From contig JACPQL010000005.1 of the NCBI GenBank assembly GCA_016190445.1, forward strand, positions 30,733 to 94,732: DNA of 64,000 nt. The letters are read 5' to 3'. The notes below the pieces were generated by a model. It was not told the origin of the DNA, searched no databases, and saw nothing but the letters and a program-made list of their open reading frames with translations. Every line of letters begins with the position of its first letter. Positions within the stretch are counted from its first letter, which is position 1. Below, in pieces: positions 47,583-57,457 of this stretch. Position numbers and translations under genes: made by a program. This DNA is from Chloroflexota bacterium. Lineage in GTDB: Bacteria > Chloroflexota > Dehalococcoidia > Lucifugimonadales > JACPQL01.

Positions 47583-48455
47583 ATGTCCGCCAAGTCGCAA
47601 CTGCACGAAATGCTCCAGCGAGGGGAGACGGTGGTGGCCCCCGGCGCCTACGACCCCCTGACGGGGCGCATCGTCCAGCGCATGGGGTTCAAGGCCTGCT
47701 ACGTGGGTGGGTGGATGACCGGCGCTCACCTGGCCACCACGGAGCCCCTGACCACTCTCACCGAGCAGGTGGAGGTGGGCCGGAAGGTGGCGCGGGCCGT
47801 GGACATCCCTGTCATTGTGGATGCCGACGCAGGCTTCGGCGAGCCCCTCCAGGTGGTCCGAGCCGTCCACGAGTACGAGGAAGCGGGCATAGCCGCCATC
47901 CACATCGAAGACCAGGTTTACCCCAAGCGGGCCTCCTACCACCGGGGCCTGGAACACGTGGTGCCCAGGGAGGAGTTCCTGGCCAAGATACGCTACGCTC
48001 TGAAGGCCAGGCGGGACAGGGACTTCCTCATCATCGCCCGAAGCGACGCGGGCCACGCAGCGGGGGGCTCCTGGCAGGAGGCGGTGGCCCGCCTCCAGGC
48101 AGCGGCAGAGCTGGGTGCCGATGCCATAATGCCCCTGACCCGCACCAGCGAGCAGATGGAGCAGTTGCGCTCCCTCATGCCCAACCCCCCTGCCCCCATG
48201 CTCACCACCGCCTATTTCAACGGGCCATCGGTGAAGGAGATGGAGGCCCTGGGCTTCCGCATCATCATCTATCCCATCGCCACAATAGCCGCAGCGGTGA
48301 GCGCAATCATGGACCTCTATGCCGGGGTGAGGGACGCCGGAGAGTGCCGGTTCGACCCGCAGAAGGCCCAGAGTGTGCGCTCTGAGATCGAGGCGGCCAT
48401 AGGTCTGCCGGAGTACTACAAGCTGGAAGACGAGACCACAGAGCGTAGGGGCTAG
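47583..48455 (+). CDS. Isocitrate lyase/PEP mutase family protein (2-methylisocitrate lyase-like)
   Basis: LHEMLQRGETVVAPGAYDPLTGRIVQRMGFKACYVGG, VDADAGFGEPLQVVRAVHEYEEAGIAAIHIEDQVYPKR. Confidence 0.93.
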   Translation: MSAKSQLHEMLQRGETVVAPGAYDPLTGRIVQRMGFKACYVGGWMTGAHLATTEPLTTLTEQVEVGRKVARAVDIPVIVDADAGFGEPLQVVRAVHEYEEAGIAAIHIEDQVYPKRASYHRGLEHVVPREEFLAKIRYALKARRDRDFLIIARSDAGHAAGGSWQEAVARLQAAAELGADAIMPLTRTSEQMEQLRSLMPNPPAPMLTTAYFNGPSVKEMEALGFRIIIYPIATIAAAVSAIMDLYAGVRDAGECRFDPQKAQSVRSEIEAAIGLPEYYKLEDETTERRG

Positions 48456-49060
48456 CTCGGGCGCACCGCCTCGAAGATGTCGTGGGTGCGGCAATAGAGG
48501 TTGCCCACCAGGCGGCCCACTGCCTTCAGCCTGTGAGGGTCCACCCGTTCCCCCTGTATGAGGTCGTCCCTTACATGGAGCAGGAGGACCTCCCCCAGCA
48601 CCACCATCGTTTCGCCTTTCCCCTTGCCCACCGGGACCAGTTGGCTTAGCCGGCACTCCATGTTCACGGGCGACTCGGCCACCCGCGGAGGCCGCACCCG
48701 CTCGGAGGGGACCGGGGTGAGGCCCGCGACCTTGAATTCGTCCACATTGGCCGGGTAATCTCCCGCCGTCATGACCATCGCCTCAGCTATCTCGTCCACC
48801 ACCACGTTGACGACGAATTCCCCCGTCTGCTCGATGTTCCACAGGGTGTCTTTGGGCCTCTCCCGCTTCTCGCCAGAAAAGCGGGAGATGGCCAGCATGA
48901 GCGTGGGCGGCGTATAGGAAACAACGTTGAAGAATGAAAAGGGCGCCAGGTTATTGGCACCTCCGGTAGAGGTGGTAGATACCAGGGCGATGGGCCTGGG
49001 CACCACAACGCCGCCCAGAATGCCACTGAACCCCTCGAACTTGAGTGGGTCTATCCTCAT
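48452..49060 (-). CDS. Flavin reductase family protein
   Basis: MRIDPLKFEGFSGILGGVVVPRPIALVSTTSTGGANNLAPFSFFNVVSYTPPTLMLAIS; start trimmed. Confidence 0.92.
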   Translation of the reverse strand: MRIDPLKFEGFSGILGGVVVPRPIALVSTTSTGGANNLAPFSFFNVVSYTPPTLMLAISRFSGEKRERPKDTLWNIEQTGEFVVNVVVDEIAEAMVMTAGDYPANVDEFKVAGLTPVPSERVRPPRVAESPVNMECRLSQLVPVGKGKGETMVVLGEVLLLHVRDDLIQGERVDPHRLKAVGRLVGNLYCRTHDIFEAVRPS

Positions 49061-49216
49061 CTCTTCCTCCAAAGAAAGGCCGGGGGTATGTGGTAACTGT
49101 CTTGTGGTGGGAGTATAGCAGAGCCTGGCGTACAGCCTCTTGGCTAATGCGCCCAAGGGTGTAGAATAGCACGGCGTCGCGATGCACGCCGGAGAGCGAC
49201 GAGAAAGGAGGGTGGT

Positions 49217-50005
49217 ATGACCGAGCCGGTGCTGGTGTACACGAAGCACGAGGGCGGGCGCATAGTGGTTATGCGCATGAACAGGCCTGACCGGTTGAAC
49301 GCGCTGAACGTGGAATTGATGGACGCCATCGCCGAGGGGTGGCAGCGCTTCGCCGACGACGACGAGGCGTGGGTGGCCATACTAACGGGGACCGGTGAGC
49401 GGGCCTTCTGCGCCGGCATGGACCTCCGGGCGCGGGCTGAGGCCGACGCCGCCGGCAAGGAGGTGCGACCCCGACGGCGCAGTGTCTTCCCCCTGGTGGA
49501 TACTCTGAAGCTGTTCAAACCCACCATCGCCGCCGTCAACGGCTATGCTCTGGGGGGTGGCTTCCACATGATGCTCAACTGCGACGTGGCCATAGCGGCA
49601 GAGCACGCCGAGTTCGGCATCCCGGAGTCCCGGTGGAACCTGGCCCCACCCTTCCCCACCACCCTCACCCGGCTCATCGGCCTGCGCAGGACCCTGGAGC
49701 TGGCTCTTTGGGGCGCCCGCCGCATCCCCGCCCAGCGGGCGTATGAGATTGGCCTGGTGAACAAGGTGGTCCCCAAGGAGCAGCTCATGGACGAGGCCAT
49801 GAGTTGGGCCAAAGAGATACTGGAGCTGGGCCCGCGGGCGGTGTGGGACCTCAAGGAGAGCATCTACCGCACGCTCCACATGGAGGCTCCCGTGGCATAT
49901 GGCTTCGCCGAGGGCCTGGGCCAGAACCTGAAGGGGATGGAGGACAGCGTCGAGGGCCCCAAGGCCTTTGCAGAGCGCAGGAAGCCCGAGTTCAAGAACG
50001 CTTAG
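49217..50005 (+). CDS. Enoyl-CoA hydratase/isomerase family protein
   Basis: VVMRMNRPDRLNALNVELMDAIAEG, AILTGTGERAFCAGMDLRA, NGYALGGGFHMMLNCDVAIAAEHAEFGIPE. Confidence 0.94.
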   Translation: MTEPVLVYTKHEGGRIVVMRMNRPDRLNALNVELMDAIAEGWQRFADDDEAWVAILTGTGERAFCAGMDLRARAEADAAGKEVRPRRRSVFPLVDTLKLFKPTIAAVNGYALGGGFHMMLNCDVAIAAEHAEFGIPESRWNLAPPFPTTLTRLIGLRRTLELALWGARRIPAQRAYEIGLVNKVVPKEQLMDEAMSWAKEILELGPRAVWDLKESIYRTLHMEAPVAYGFAEGLGQNLKGMEDSVEGPKAFAERRKPEFKNA

Positions 50006-50171
50006 GCAGCGTGCCCCCGTGTGCCCTGGAGCCTGGCCTTTGCGACCTTGACTTTGCTCGGCCACCGTGCCATTCTCTGCGAGGGGCGCCGGCGGCAAGC
50101 TGAATATTGGCGTATTCCCCACGATGCCGAAGGATAGCTGGTGCAAGTCTGCGCAAGCAAGGAGGTGCCAG

Positions 50172-50486
50172 ATGCTTTTCGTCGCCACTCACACTCATGC
50201 GCCCGAGTCCTGCCCTGTGAACGACCCGGTGTCGGTGCATGAGATGGCCAAGGCAGAGCACGCCAAAGAGTGCGGCGTGACGGTGCTGGGTAGCTACATC
50301 GCCCCGCCCGAGCACCTGATGTACTTTGTCCTGGATGCCAGCGACTACTCCTCGGTGGTCAAGTTCTTCCGGCCGCTGATGAAAATAGGCCTGCCCCGTA
50401 TTACTCCCGTCCAGACGCTGGAGGAGGCTACGGGTATCTTCCCCGTGACGCCGCGCCGCGGCGGTAGGCGGCGGACGCGGGCCTGA
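50172..50486 (+). CDS. Small uncharacterised protein (about 104 aa)
   Basis: MLFVATHTHAPESCPVNDPVSVHEMAKAEHAKECGVTVLGSYIAPPEHLMYFVLDASDYSSVVKFF; resembles small alpha/beta ferredoxin-like-fold proteins. Confidence 0.7.
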   Translation: MLFVATHTHAPESCPVNDPVSVHEMAKAEHAKECGVTVLGSYIAPPEHLMYFVLDASDYSSVVKFFRPLMKIGLPRITPVQTLEEATGIFPVTPRRGGRRRTRA

Positions 50487-50598
50487 GCGACGGGCTTCGA
50501 TGGCCCTGCGGTACCCCGAAAGTGAAGTGAGGCCGGGCCCAATAAACGGACCCTCGGCATAGTTGGGTGTGCCTATACCCGCTGTACAGGAGGAGACT

Positions 50599-51555
50599 AT
50601 GAGTGACAAGAGGATTGGCGTTGCGGCCATGGGCGGAGACGCCAGCGCTGTGCTGGCCCGTATACAGGAGTTGGAGCGCCTGGGTATGCCGGCGGCGTGG
50701 CTGACCACCGGGGGCGCGGGTCTGGATGCTCTGACACTTTTTGCCGCTGCCGCAGTGCGCACAGAGCGCATCCTGCTGGGCACCTGCATCACGCCCACCT
50801 GGCCGCGCCATCCGATAGTGGCGGCACAGCAGGTGCAGGTGGTGGGCAAGCTGGCACCGGGGCGCTTCCGCCTTGGGGTCGGCCCCAGCCACAAGGCAGG
50901 GATGGAGCGCACCTTTGGGGTAAACTTCCAGGCGCCGCTCACCAACCTTCGCGAGTACGTCCACATCGTCAAGACGCTGCTCCAGCAGGGAGCGGTGGAC
51001 TTTGACGGGCGTCACTACCATGCCCACGCCCGCATCCCGGAGCCCATATCCGGTGTGCCTGTGATGGCTTCGGCGCTCCGGCGCGGCTCCTTCCTGGCGT
51101 GCGGCGCAGAGGCCGATGGCGCTATTAGCTGGGTCTGCCCTGGCACCTACCTGCGCGATGTGGCCCTCCCCGCCATGCGGCAGGGCGCACAGCAGTCGGG
51201 CCGCCCTGTTCCGCCGCTGATTGCCCACGCGCCCGTATGTGTCCACGACAACGCCAGTGAGGTGCGCGCCGCCGCCAAAGAGCAACTGGCGAACTACCCC
51301 GCCAACCCCTTCTACACCCAGATGTTGGTGGATGCCGGCTTCCCCGAGGTGGCCAAGACCAAAGCCTGGAATGATGCCATGCTGGAGGCGGTGGTGCTCT
51401 CTGGAAAAGAGGAGCAGGTGACGAGGCGGCTGAAGCAACTTTTCGACCTGGGGGCCAGTGAAATCATCGTCTCGGTGGTCACCGCCGGGGCCAACCCGGC
51501 GGCATCGTGGCAGCGGACGGTGCGGCTGCTGGCGGAGGCGGCCAAGGGCGTCTAG
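50599..51555 (+). CDS. LLM-class flavin/F420-dependent oxidoreductase
   Basis: RIQELERLGMPAAWLTTGGAGLDALTLFAAAAVRTERILLGTCITPTWPRHPIVAAQQVQVV, GRFRLGVGPSHK; AGGAGGAG RBS. Confidence 0.92.
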   Translation: MSDKRIGVAAMGGDASAVLARIQELERLGMPAAWLTTGGAGLDALTLFAAAAVRTERILLGTCITPTWPRHPIVAAQQVQVVGKLAPGRFRLGVGPSHKAGMERTFGVNFQAPLTNLREYVHIVKTLLQQGAVDFDGRHYHAHARIPEPISGVPVMASALRRGSFLACGAEADGAISWVCPGTYLRDVALPAMRQGAQQSGRPVPPLIAHAPVCVHDNASEVRAAAKEQLANYPANPFYTQMLVDAGFPEVAKTKAWNDAMLEAVVLSGKEEQVTRRLKQLFDLGASEIIVSVVTAGANPAASWQRTVRLLAEAAKGV

Positions 51556-51672
51556 GCACGGGGCGTTCGGTCTCCGGAACACGTTCTGGAAAGCATTGGG
51601 GATAAGCACCCATCATTCACCAGTGGGACCGCTGGGGTAGTCCACGTACAAGAACGACGGGAGACCAACGTT

Positions 51673-53886
51673 ATGAGGGCAGGTGTCCGGGTCTTGGTGG
51701 TCTCCGGCATTCTACTGTTCTTGGCCTGTACTCAGCCTGCTCCTACGCCTACAACCATCCCTACGCCATCCCCAACTTCCACGCCCACGGCCACGCCAAC
51801 GCCGTTGCCAACTCCTACGCCCACGCCAATTCCACCGCCGGTGGCCTCGTTTTCAGCCAACGCCTCCTCAGGCAGCGCACCCTTAGCCGTTCGGTTCACC
51901 GACGCCTCCCAAGGCCCTGTCACATCCTGGCAATGGGACTTCGGCGATGGGTCCTCCAGCACGGAGCAGAACCCAACCCACCAGTACACCAAAGTCGGGA
52001 CTTTCACGGTGCGGTTGGTGGCGGCTGGCCCTGGGGGCCAGGACGCGGCCACGAAGGATGGTGCAATACAGGTTCTTTCTGGCCCACTGGACGCCGTCCT
52101 GGTTAGCGCTACGACTGTGGCTGTATCGGTCCGGGAATCTCTCCGTCTGAGTGCCAGGGCCGTAGACGAGTTCGGCAACGATATTAGCAGCGTTGCACTT
52201 GTCTGGAGGGCCACGGACCCCGCCGTGAGGGTTGATGACACAGGTCTACTGACCGCGGGGACCAAAGCAGGAATCTATCGAGGCGTGATAAGAGTATCGG
52301 CGAGCCAGGGTGCCCAGAGCCGACAGACTACCATTGACGTGACCGTCCGGCCAGGGGCGCTGTCCAAAGTCGTGCTGGACCCAGCCCAGGTTACCCTGGA
52401 CATAGGCGCTACCCATCGTTTCACTATCAAAGCCCTGGACGAGTTTGGCAACGAGATTCCCGACCCCATAGTATCCAGGAGTGTTACCCCTGCCTCGGGC
52501 GCGTGGGACGCCGGCGGCGTTTTCACCGCGGGAACCAAGGCTGGGCAGTTCCTGGGCGCTGTGCGTGTCGAACTGGTAAGCGGGACGGCCCGAGTGACGG
52601 CAACGGCAGACGTTACTATTCGGCCAGACCCACTGGCCAGCGTGGCGGTGCAACCGGCCTCGCTGAGCGTCCAGAAAAAGGGAGACATCCATCAGTTCAG
52701 CGCCTCAGGCTTCGACCGACACGGGAACGAGATCCCAGGCCTTGCTTTCGCATGGGAGTCCACGGGTGGCCAGATAGACCAGAACGGCATCTTTACCGCG
52801 ACTGGCGTGTTTGGTCGCCATAAGGTCACTGCGTCAGCCACGTTCAAGGATAGTCGGCATAGCGGCTCAGCCCTGGTCACCATTCCGCCAACGTGGACCG
52901 TTACAGGAGGAATGGCCAACGCCCGGGTGGATATTGCGGTACTGCTGCCGAACGGCCAGGTGCTTACCGTGGGCGGTGCGCCTTCTGGCACCGAGGCGGC
53001 GGAGCTTTACGACCCGGCGCAAGGGACGTTCCGCAGTGCAGCAACCTCTCAGTGCGAACATGGGACAGGGGCCACCGCTACCCTATTGCCGGACGGGAAG
53101 GTACTGGTCGCTGGCGGGACCTTGGACCGGCGGTGTGCTCAGATCTATGACCCGGCCACCCAGTCATTTACCCAGACCGGGAGTCTACAGGTCGGCCACG
53201 CTAACCACTCGGCCACTCTCTTGTCCAACGGGAAAGTGCTTGTCGTTGGCGGTGATGTGGCTGGGGTCAGCAAGGCGGAGGCTGAACTGTACGATCCCGC
53301 AACCGGCAATTTTGTCTTGGCAGGTAATTTGCGAACGGACAGGACTCGACACGCTGCGGCACTACTCCCTAGCGGGAAAGTGCTCATCGCTGGTGGTCAC
53401 CAGCTCACGGCTGGACAGGCCCAGTGCCTCCGTGCTGCGGAGCTTTATGACCCTGCCACAGGCACGTTCGACGATGTGGGGAACACCCTTTACGCGGGCT
53501 GCGAGGTCAGAGCCATAGTGCTGCAGAACGGCAAGGTCCTGCTCACTGAGGGGAGCCAGGGTGTTGCCGAAGTCTACCAGCCCCTCAACAGCACCTTTAG
53601 CCCAGCAGGAGAGATGAACAGGCGCAGAGCTAACTACACCGCGACCTTGCTCCCGGATGGAAGGGTGCTCGTTGCAGGTGGCCATAACGCGGTTTCGCCA
53701 ACCTTACAGCCATTAGACTCTGCCGAGCTGTACGACCCGGAAACCAACAGCTTCACTGCAACAGCCAGTATGAAGCAAGCTAGGCTGAACCACACCGCGA
53801 CACTGCTGGCAGACGGGAGGGTGCTTGTAGTGGGGGGCTCTGGCGCCCTCAACGCCTTGCTCAGTTCGGCTGAGCTGTTGGAATGA
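51673..53886 (+). CDS. Lipoprotein with Pro/Thr-rich linker, PKD domain, three Big/Ig-like repeats and C-terminal Kelch/galactose-oxidase-like propeller
   Basis: Lipobox [68 protein letters not shown]; repeated [18 protein letters not shown]...[11 protein letters not shown]. Confidence 0.9.
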   Translation: MRAGVRVLVVSGILLFLACTQPAPTPTTIPTPSPTSTPTATPTPLPTPTPTPIPPPVASFSANASSGSAPLAVRFTDASQGPVTSWQWDFGDGSSSTEQNPTHQYTKVGTFTVRLVAAGPGGQDAATKDGAIQVLSGPLDAVLVSATTVAVSVRESLRLSARAVDEFGNDISSVALVWRATDPAVRVDDTGLLTAGTKAGIYRGVIRVSASQGAQSRQTTIDVTVRPGALSKVVLDPAQVTLDIGATHRFTIKALDEFGNEIPDPIVSRSVTPASGAWDAGGVFTAGTKAGQFLGAVRVELVSGTARVTATADVTIRPDPLASVAVQPASLSVQKKGDIHQFSASGFDRHGNEIPGLAFAWESTGGQIDQNGIFTATGVFGRHKVTASATFKDSRHSGSALVTIPPTWTVTGGMANARVDIAVLLPNGQVLTVGGAPSGTEAAELYDPAQGTFRSAATSQCEHGTGATATLLPDGKVLVAGGTLDRRCAQIYDPATQSFTQTGSLQVGHANHSATLLSNGKVLVVGGDVAGVSKAEAELYDPATGNFVLAGNLRTDRTRHAAALLPSGKVLIAGGHQLTAGQAQCLRAAELYDPATGTFDDVGNTLYAGCEVRAIVLQNGKVLLTEGSQGVAEVYQPLNSTFSPAGEMNRRRANYTATLLPDGRVLVAGGHNAVSPTLQPLDSAELYDPETNSFTATASMKQARLNHTATLLADGRVLVVGGSGALNALLSSAELLE

Positions 53887-53932
53887 CGCCAATGTCTCTT
53901 GGAAGCAATACCAACGAGAAACGGTGCTCTCG

Positions 53933-55183
53933 TCAATTGTGGCTTCTACCGGCCATGGTAAAGGACTTGCTGGCGAGGGCGACGACGTGCCTGGCGATGG
54001 CCAGGGAGGAGGTGGCCGCCGGAGAGGGGGCGTTCAGCACGTGGAGGGCGTTCTCCACCTCCACAATGCTGAAGTCGTCCAGCAGGTTGCCCCTCCGGTC
54101 CACTGCCTGTGCTCGCACGCCCGCCCCGCCGGGCGCCAGGTCCTTATCACGGATCTCGGGCACGAGCCGCTGAAGGGCATGGGCGAAGGCCCGCTTGCTG
54201 AAAGAGCGGTAGAATTCCGCCAGGCCCGTCTTCCAGTACCTTCTGCTCATGGCCCAGAAACCTGGATAGGCGAGGGTGCGCATGAGGTCCGGCAGGTCTA
54301 TCCTCCACCTCCGATAGCCCTCCCTTGCGAAGGCCAGGACGGCATTGGGGCCGACCTCTACCCCCCCGTGAACGGTCCGGGTGAGGTGGACACCAAGAAA
54401 CGGGAACAAGGGATCAGGAACGGGGTAGATGAGACCTTTCACCAGGTGGCGACTCTCCGGCGCCAGAGTGTAGTACTCACCCCGAAAGGGGATGATGCGC
54501 ACATCGGAGGAGAGGCCCATCATTCGCAGGATGACGTCGGAGTAGAGCCCGGCGCAGTTGATGAGCTGGACGGCCCGAATGTCGCCCTGGGTGGTCTCCA
54601 GGCCAAAGAGCCCGTCAGACCGGGCTATCTTCATGACCCTGGCCCCTGTAAGTAGCTCCACGCCGCTCCTCTGCATCGTCGTAACGTAGGCCCTGGCCAC
54701 CTCCCGATAGTCCACGATGCCTGTCCCCGGGGAGTAGAGGGCCTTGATCCCCCGAGCATGGGGCTCCAGCTCCCGCAGGCGCTCGGGTCCGATCATTTCT
54801 AGACCCTCCACCCCGTTGGCGGTGCCCCGCATATACAGGGTATCCAGAGCCGGCAGCTCCTCCTCCGTGGTGGCCACCACCACCTTGCCCACCGGCTCAT
54901 GCCGGACGCCGTGCAGGTCGCAGAAGTCCCGCAGCGCCCGCGCTCCCGCTACGCACAGCCTGGCCTTCTGGGAGCCGGGGCGGTAGTAGAGACCGGAGTG
55001 GATTACACCGCTGTTGTGGCCCGTCTGGTGGCCGGCCACCTCTTTTTCTTTCTCTATCACCGCCACCCGAAAACGCGGATAGCTGGCGGATAGCTCCATG
55101 GCCGTGGCCAGGCCAACAATGCCGCCTCCGATTATGGCCACGTCGTACTTGTAGGAAGTCACAGGCTGTCTCCTGAGGTACAC
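53933..55183 (-). CDS. lhgO: L-2-hydroxyglutarate oxidase (LhgO family FAD-dependent oxidoreductase)
   Basis: YDVAIIGGGIVGLATAMELSASYPRFRVAVIEKEKEVAGHQTGHNSGVIHSGLYYRPGSQKARLCVAG. Confidence 0.92.
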   Translation of the reverse strand: MYLRRQPVTSYKYDVAIIGGGIVGLATAMELSASYPRFRVAVIEKEKEVAGHQTGHNSGVIHSGLYYRPGSQKARLCVAGARALRDFCDLHGVRHEPVGKVVVATTEEELPALDTLYMRGTANGVEGLEMIGPERLRELEPHARGIKALYSPGTGIVDYREVARAYVTTMQRSGVELLTGARVMKIARSDGLFGLETTQGDIRAVQLINCAGLYSDVILRMMGLSSDVRIIPFRGEYYTLAPESRHLVKGLIYPVPDPLFPFLGVHLTRTVHGGVEVGPNAVLAFAREGYRRWRIDLPDLMRTLAYPGFWAMSRRYWKTGLAEFYRSFSKRAFAHALQRLVPEIRDKDLAPGGAGVRAQAVDRRGNLLDDFSIVEVENALHVLNAPSPAATSSLAIARHVVALASKSFTMAGRSHN

Positions 55184-55280
55184 CCGGCGCTGAGGGTGAT
55201 AAGGGAAGGGGCCCGGCTATGCGGGTCCCCTTCCAATGGTGTGGTCTCCATAATGCCAGGCCGAGGCGCCGGCAGTGAAG

Positions 55281-55526
55281 CTACACTAACGTCTTCACCT
55301 CGATGACGTCGCCTTTGCCAAGCTTCATGCCCATGGCCTCATGGTACTTATGCACCGCCTCGGCGCTGGGGGCCTCCGTCAGGCACCACGATTCATCCTT
55401 GGTGAAGAATGCATTGAGCCCCTTCACCCCCTGGGGACTCGCCATGCCAGCCCGTATGACCTTCCGCGCCTCCTCAGCCATCTGGGGCGACAAGGTCCCT
55501 TTATGGTGGTCCAAGTACATAGGCAT
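55281..55526 (-). CDS. SCO4226 / DUF4242-like (nickel-binding family) small protein
   Basis: MPMYLDHHKGTLSPQMAEEARKVIRAGMASPQGVKGLNAFFTKDESWCLTEAPSAEAVHKYHEAMGMKL; GGAGGTGGGGAGA RBS. Confidence 0.75.
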   Translation of the reverse strand: MPMYLDHHKGTLSPQMAEEARKVIRAGMASPQGVKGLNAFFTKDESWCLTEAPSAEAVHKYHEAMGMKLGKGDVIEVKTLV

Positions 55527-55853
55527 TCTCCCCACCTCCCAGAGAAATGATGCATCTAACCCAATCATGCTACCAGTTGCACCACATACTGTCAAGCTAC
55601 CGGCCATACCAGCTCCATCCCGTGGGGAATGAAGGTCATGAGCTATGAGAGTCGTACAGGACGTGGCGAGAAACAGAGCACGCGCCACTCACACAGGTAC
55701 GGTGGTGCGAATAGGAAACTGCGAGGACTTCGAAGGGGCTTCTGGTCGCTTATGGGGCGGCCCGGCAGTCCAGACAAGCCTGGCTTACCAGTAGTCTCAA
55801 ATGCCACCCATGGTCCGACTGGCTCACCATGAGCGGCCGCTTGGGAATGGCCT

Positions 55854-56219
55854 CTAGGAGACCTTTTTGATCCTCTTCGTCGCCCGAATGTTGGCCCCCA
55901 GCCCAAGGATGTTGGACACCACCACATCTCCCACATTCACCGGTGCCTGGACCGTCACCTGGGCCAGGGATTGCATGACGTCGCGCATCCGGTCCTTGGG
56001 AACGGGGCTATCGGTCTTCACGCTCACCAGGGGGATCTCTCCTCCCACCACCGGCACCGAGGAGGTCACGACCCGGCGAGGATCAAATATCTCGCTGCGA
56101 ATATAGGGCCACGCCAGCTTGCAGGCGGCCTGCTGGACGTCCAGCAGGTCGGTCTCGTTCCACTCGGCAGTCACGTGGCAGCCCACAGGGCAAACGGCGC
56201 AGATCAACTCTCCCTTCAC
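55854..56219 (-). CDS. DUF1667 domain protein
   Basis: MKGELICAVCPVGCHVTAEW...QQAACKLAWPYIRSEIFDPRRVVTSSVPVVGG; overlaps upstream FAD oxidoreductase. Confidence 0.9.
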   Translation of the reverse strand: MKGELICAVCPVGCHVTAEWNETDLLDVQQAACKLAWPYIRSEIFDPRRVVTSSVPVVGGEIPLVSVKTDSPVPKDRMRDVMQSLAQVTVQAPVNVGDVVVSNILGLGANIRATKRIKKVS

Positions 56220-57457
56220 TCCGTCACCTCCACCGTTATCTCACCCTCCTTGGGAAACCGGTCGGCCCGAAGCTTCACCCTGATCATCTGGGCAGGGGCA
56301 ACCATCAGTTCCCTCATCTTCCGTATGACCTGACCGTTGCTCCGGAAGACCACGTGGCGGTCCTTCTCCGGGGCCAGCGCCCGCAGGGAGAACTCCACCG
56401 CATCCTCGCCGCTGATCTGATAGGGCAGCACGTAGCGGACCCCCTGGCCCGGCTTCACCTTGATGGGGCTGGACGGCAGGGACCCGGCGGCAGCGTACCT
56501 AGCGGCGCTCCGGCCCGCCGCCTCTGCCTCCAGAGTCACGTAGTCCACCACGTCGTGAACGTGGAGCACATTGCCGCAGGAGAAGATGCCCGGCACCGAG
56601 GTCTGGAACCAGTCGTCCACGATAGCCCCGCCTGTCACCGGGCTCAGGGCCACGCCCGCTTTCTTGGAGAGTTCGTTCTCCGGGATGAGGCCCACCGAGA
56701 GCATCAGTGTATCGCACTCCACGAAACGCTGGGAGCCCGATTTTACTCCCCACTTGGGCCCCACCTGCGCCAGGGTCACGCCCTTCACCCTGCCGGTGCC
56801 GTGGATGCGAGTGACCGTGGTGCTGAGGTAAAGAGGGATGCCGAAGTCCTCCAGGCACTGCACCACGTTGCGGGCAAGGCCACTGGGGTAAGGTAGTATC
56901 TCCGCCACGCACTCCACTTTGGCCCCTTCCAGGGTGAGCCGTCTGGCCATGATGAGCCCTATATCCCCGGAGCCCAGGATCACGACCTGCCTGCCCACCA
57001 TGATGTTGCGCAGGTTCATATAGTTTTGCACCACACCCGCCGTGTACACCCCGGCGGGGCGGGGGCCAGGTATGCCGAGGGCACCCCGCGTCCTCTCCCT
57101 ACAGCCCATGGCCAGGACGACAGCCCCAGCCTTGATCCTTCGCATACCCTCTGCCGAGCAGACGGTGAGCACCTTCTCCGGCGTCAGGTCCAGCACCATG
57201 GTGTTGAGACAGAAGTCCGCTTTGGCCTCTTGCAGCTTGTCAATGTATATCTGGGCATACTCTGGCCCCGTGATGGACTCGCCTAGCACCTTCGTGCCGA
57301 AGCCATCATGGATACACTGGTTGAGAATGCCGCCCAGTCGCTCGTCCCGCTCGATGAGTAGGACCCGCTCAGCCCCGGCGTTCTTCGCCGAGGTAACAGC
57401 GGCCAGACCAGCGGGGCCGCCACCAATGACGGCGACGTCTACCTCTGTGGTGTGCAT
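56216..57457 (-). CDS. NAD(P)/FAD-dependent oxidoreductase
   Basis: MHTTEVDVAVIGGGPAGLAAVTSAKNAGAERVLLIERDERLGGILNQCIHDGFG; start trimmed. Confidence 0.93.
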   Translation of the reverse strand: MHTTEVDVAVIGGGPAGLAAVTSAKNAGAERVLLIERDERLGGILNQCIHDGFGTKVLGESITGPEYAQIYIDKLQEAKADFCLNTMVLDLTPEKVLTVCSAEGMRRIKAGAVVLAMGCRERTRGALGIPGPRPAGVYTAGVVQNYMNLRNIMVGRQVVILGSGDIGLIMARRLTLEGAKVECVAEILPYPSGLARNVVQCLEDFGIPLYLSTTVTRIHGTGRVKGVTLAQVGPKWGVKSGSQRFVECDTLMLSVGLIPENELSKKAGVALSPVTGGAIVDDWFQTSVPGIFSCGNVLHVHDVVDYVTLEAEAAGRSAARYAAAGSLPSSPIKVKPGQGVRYVLPYQISGEDAVEFSLRALAPEKDRHVVFRSNGQVIRKMRELMVAPAQMIRVKLRADRFPKEGEITVEVTE

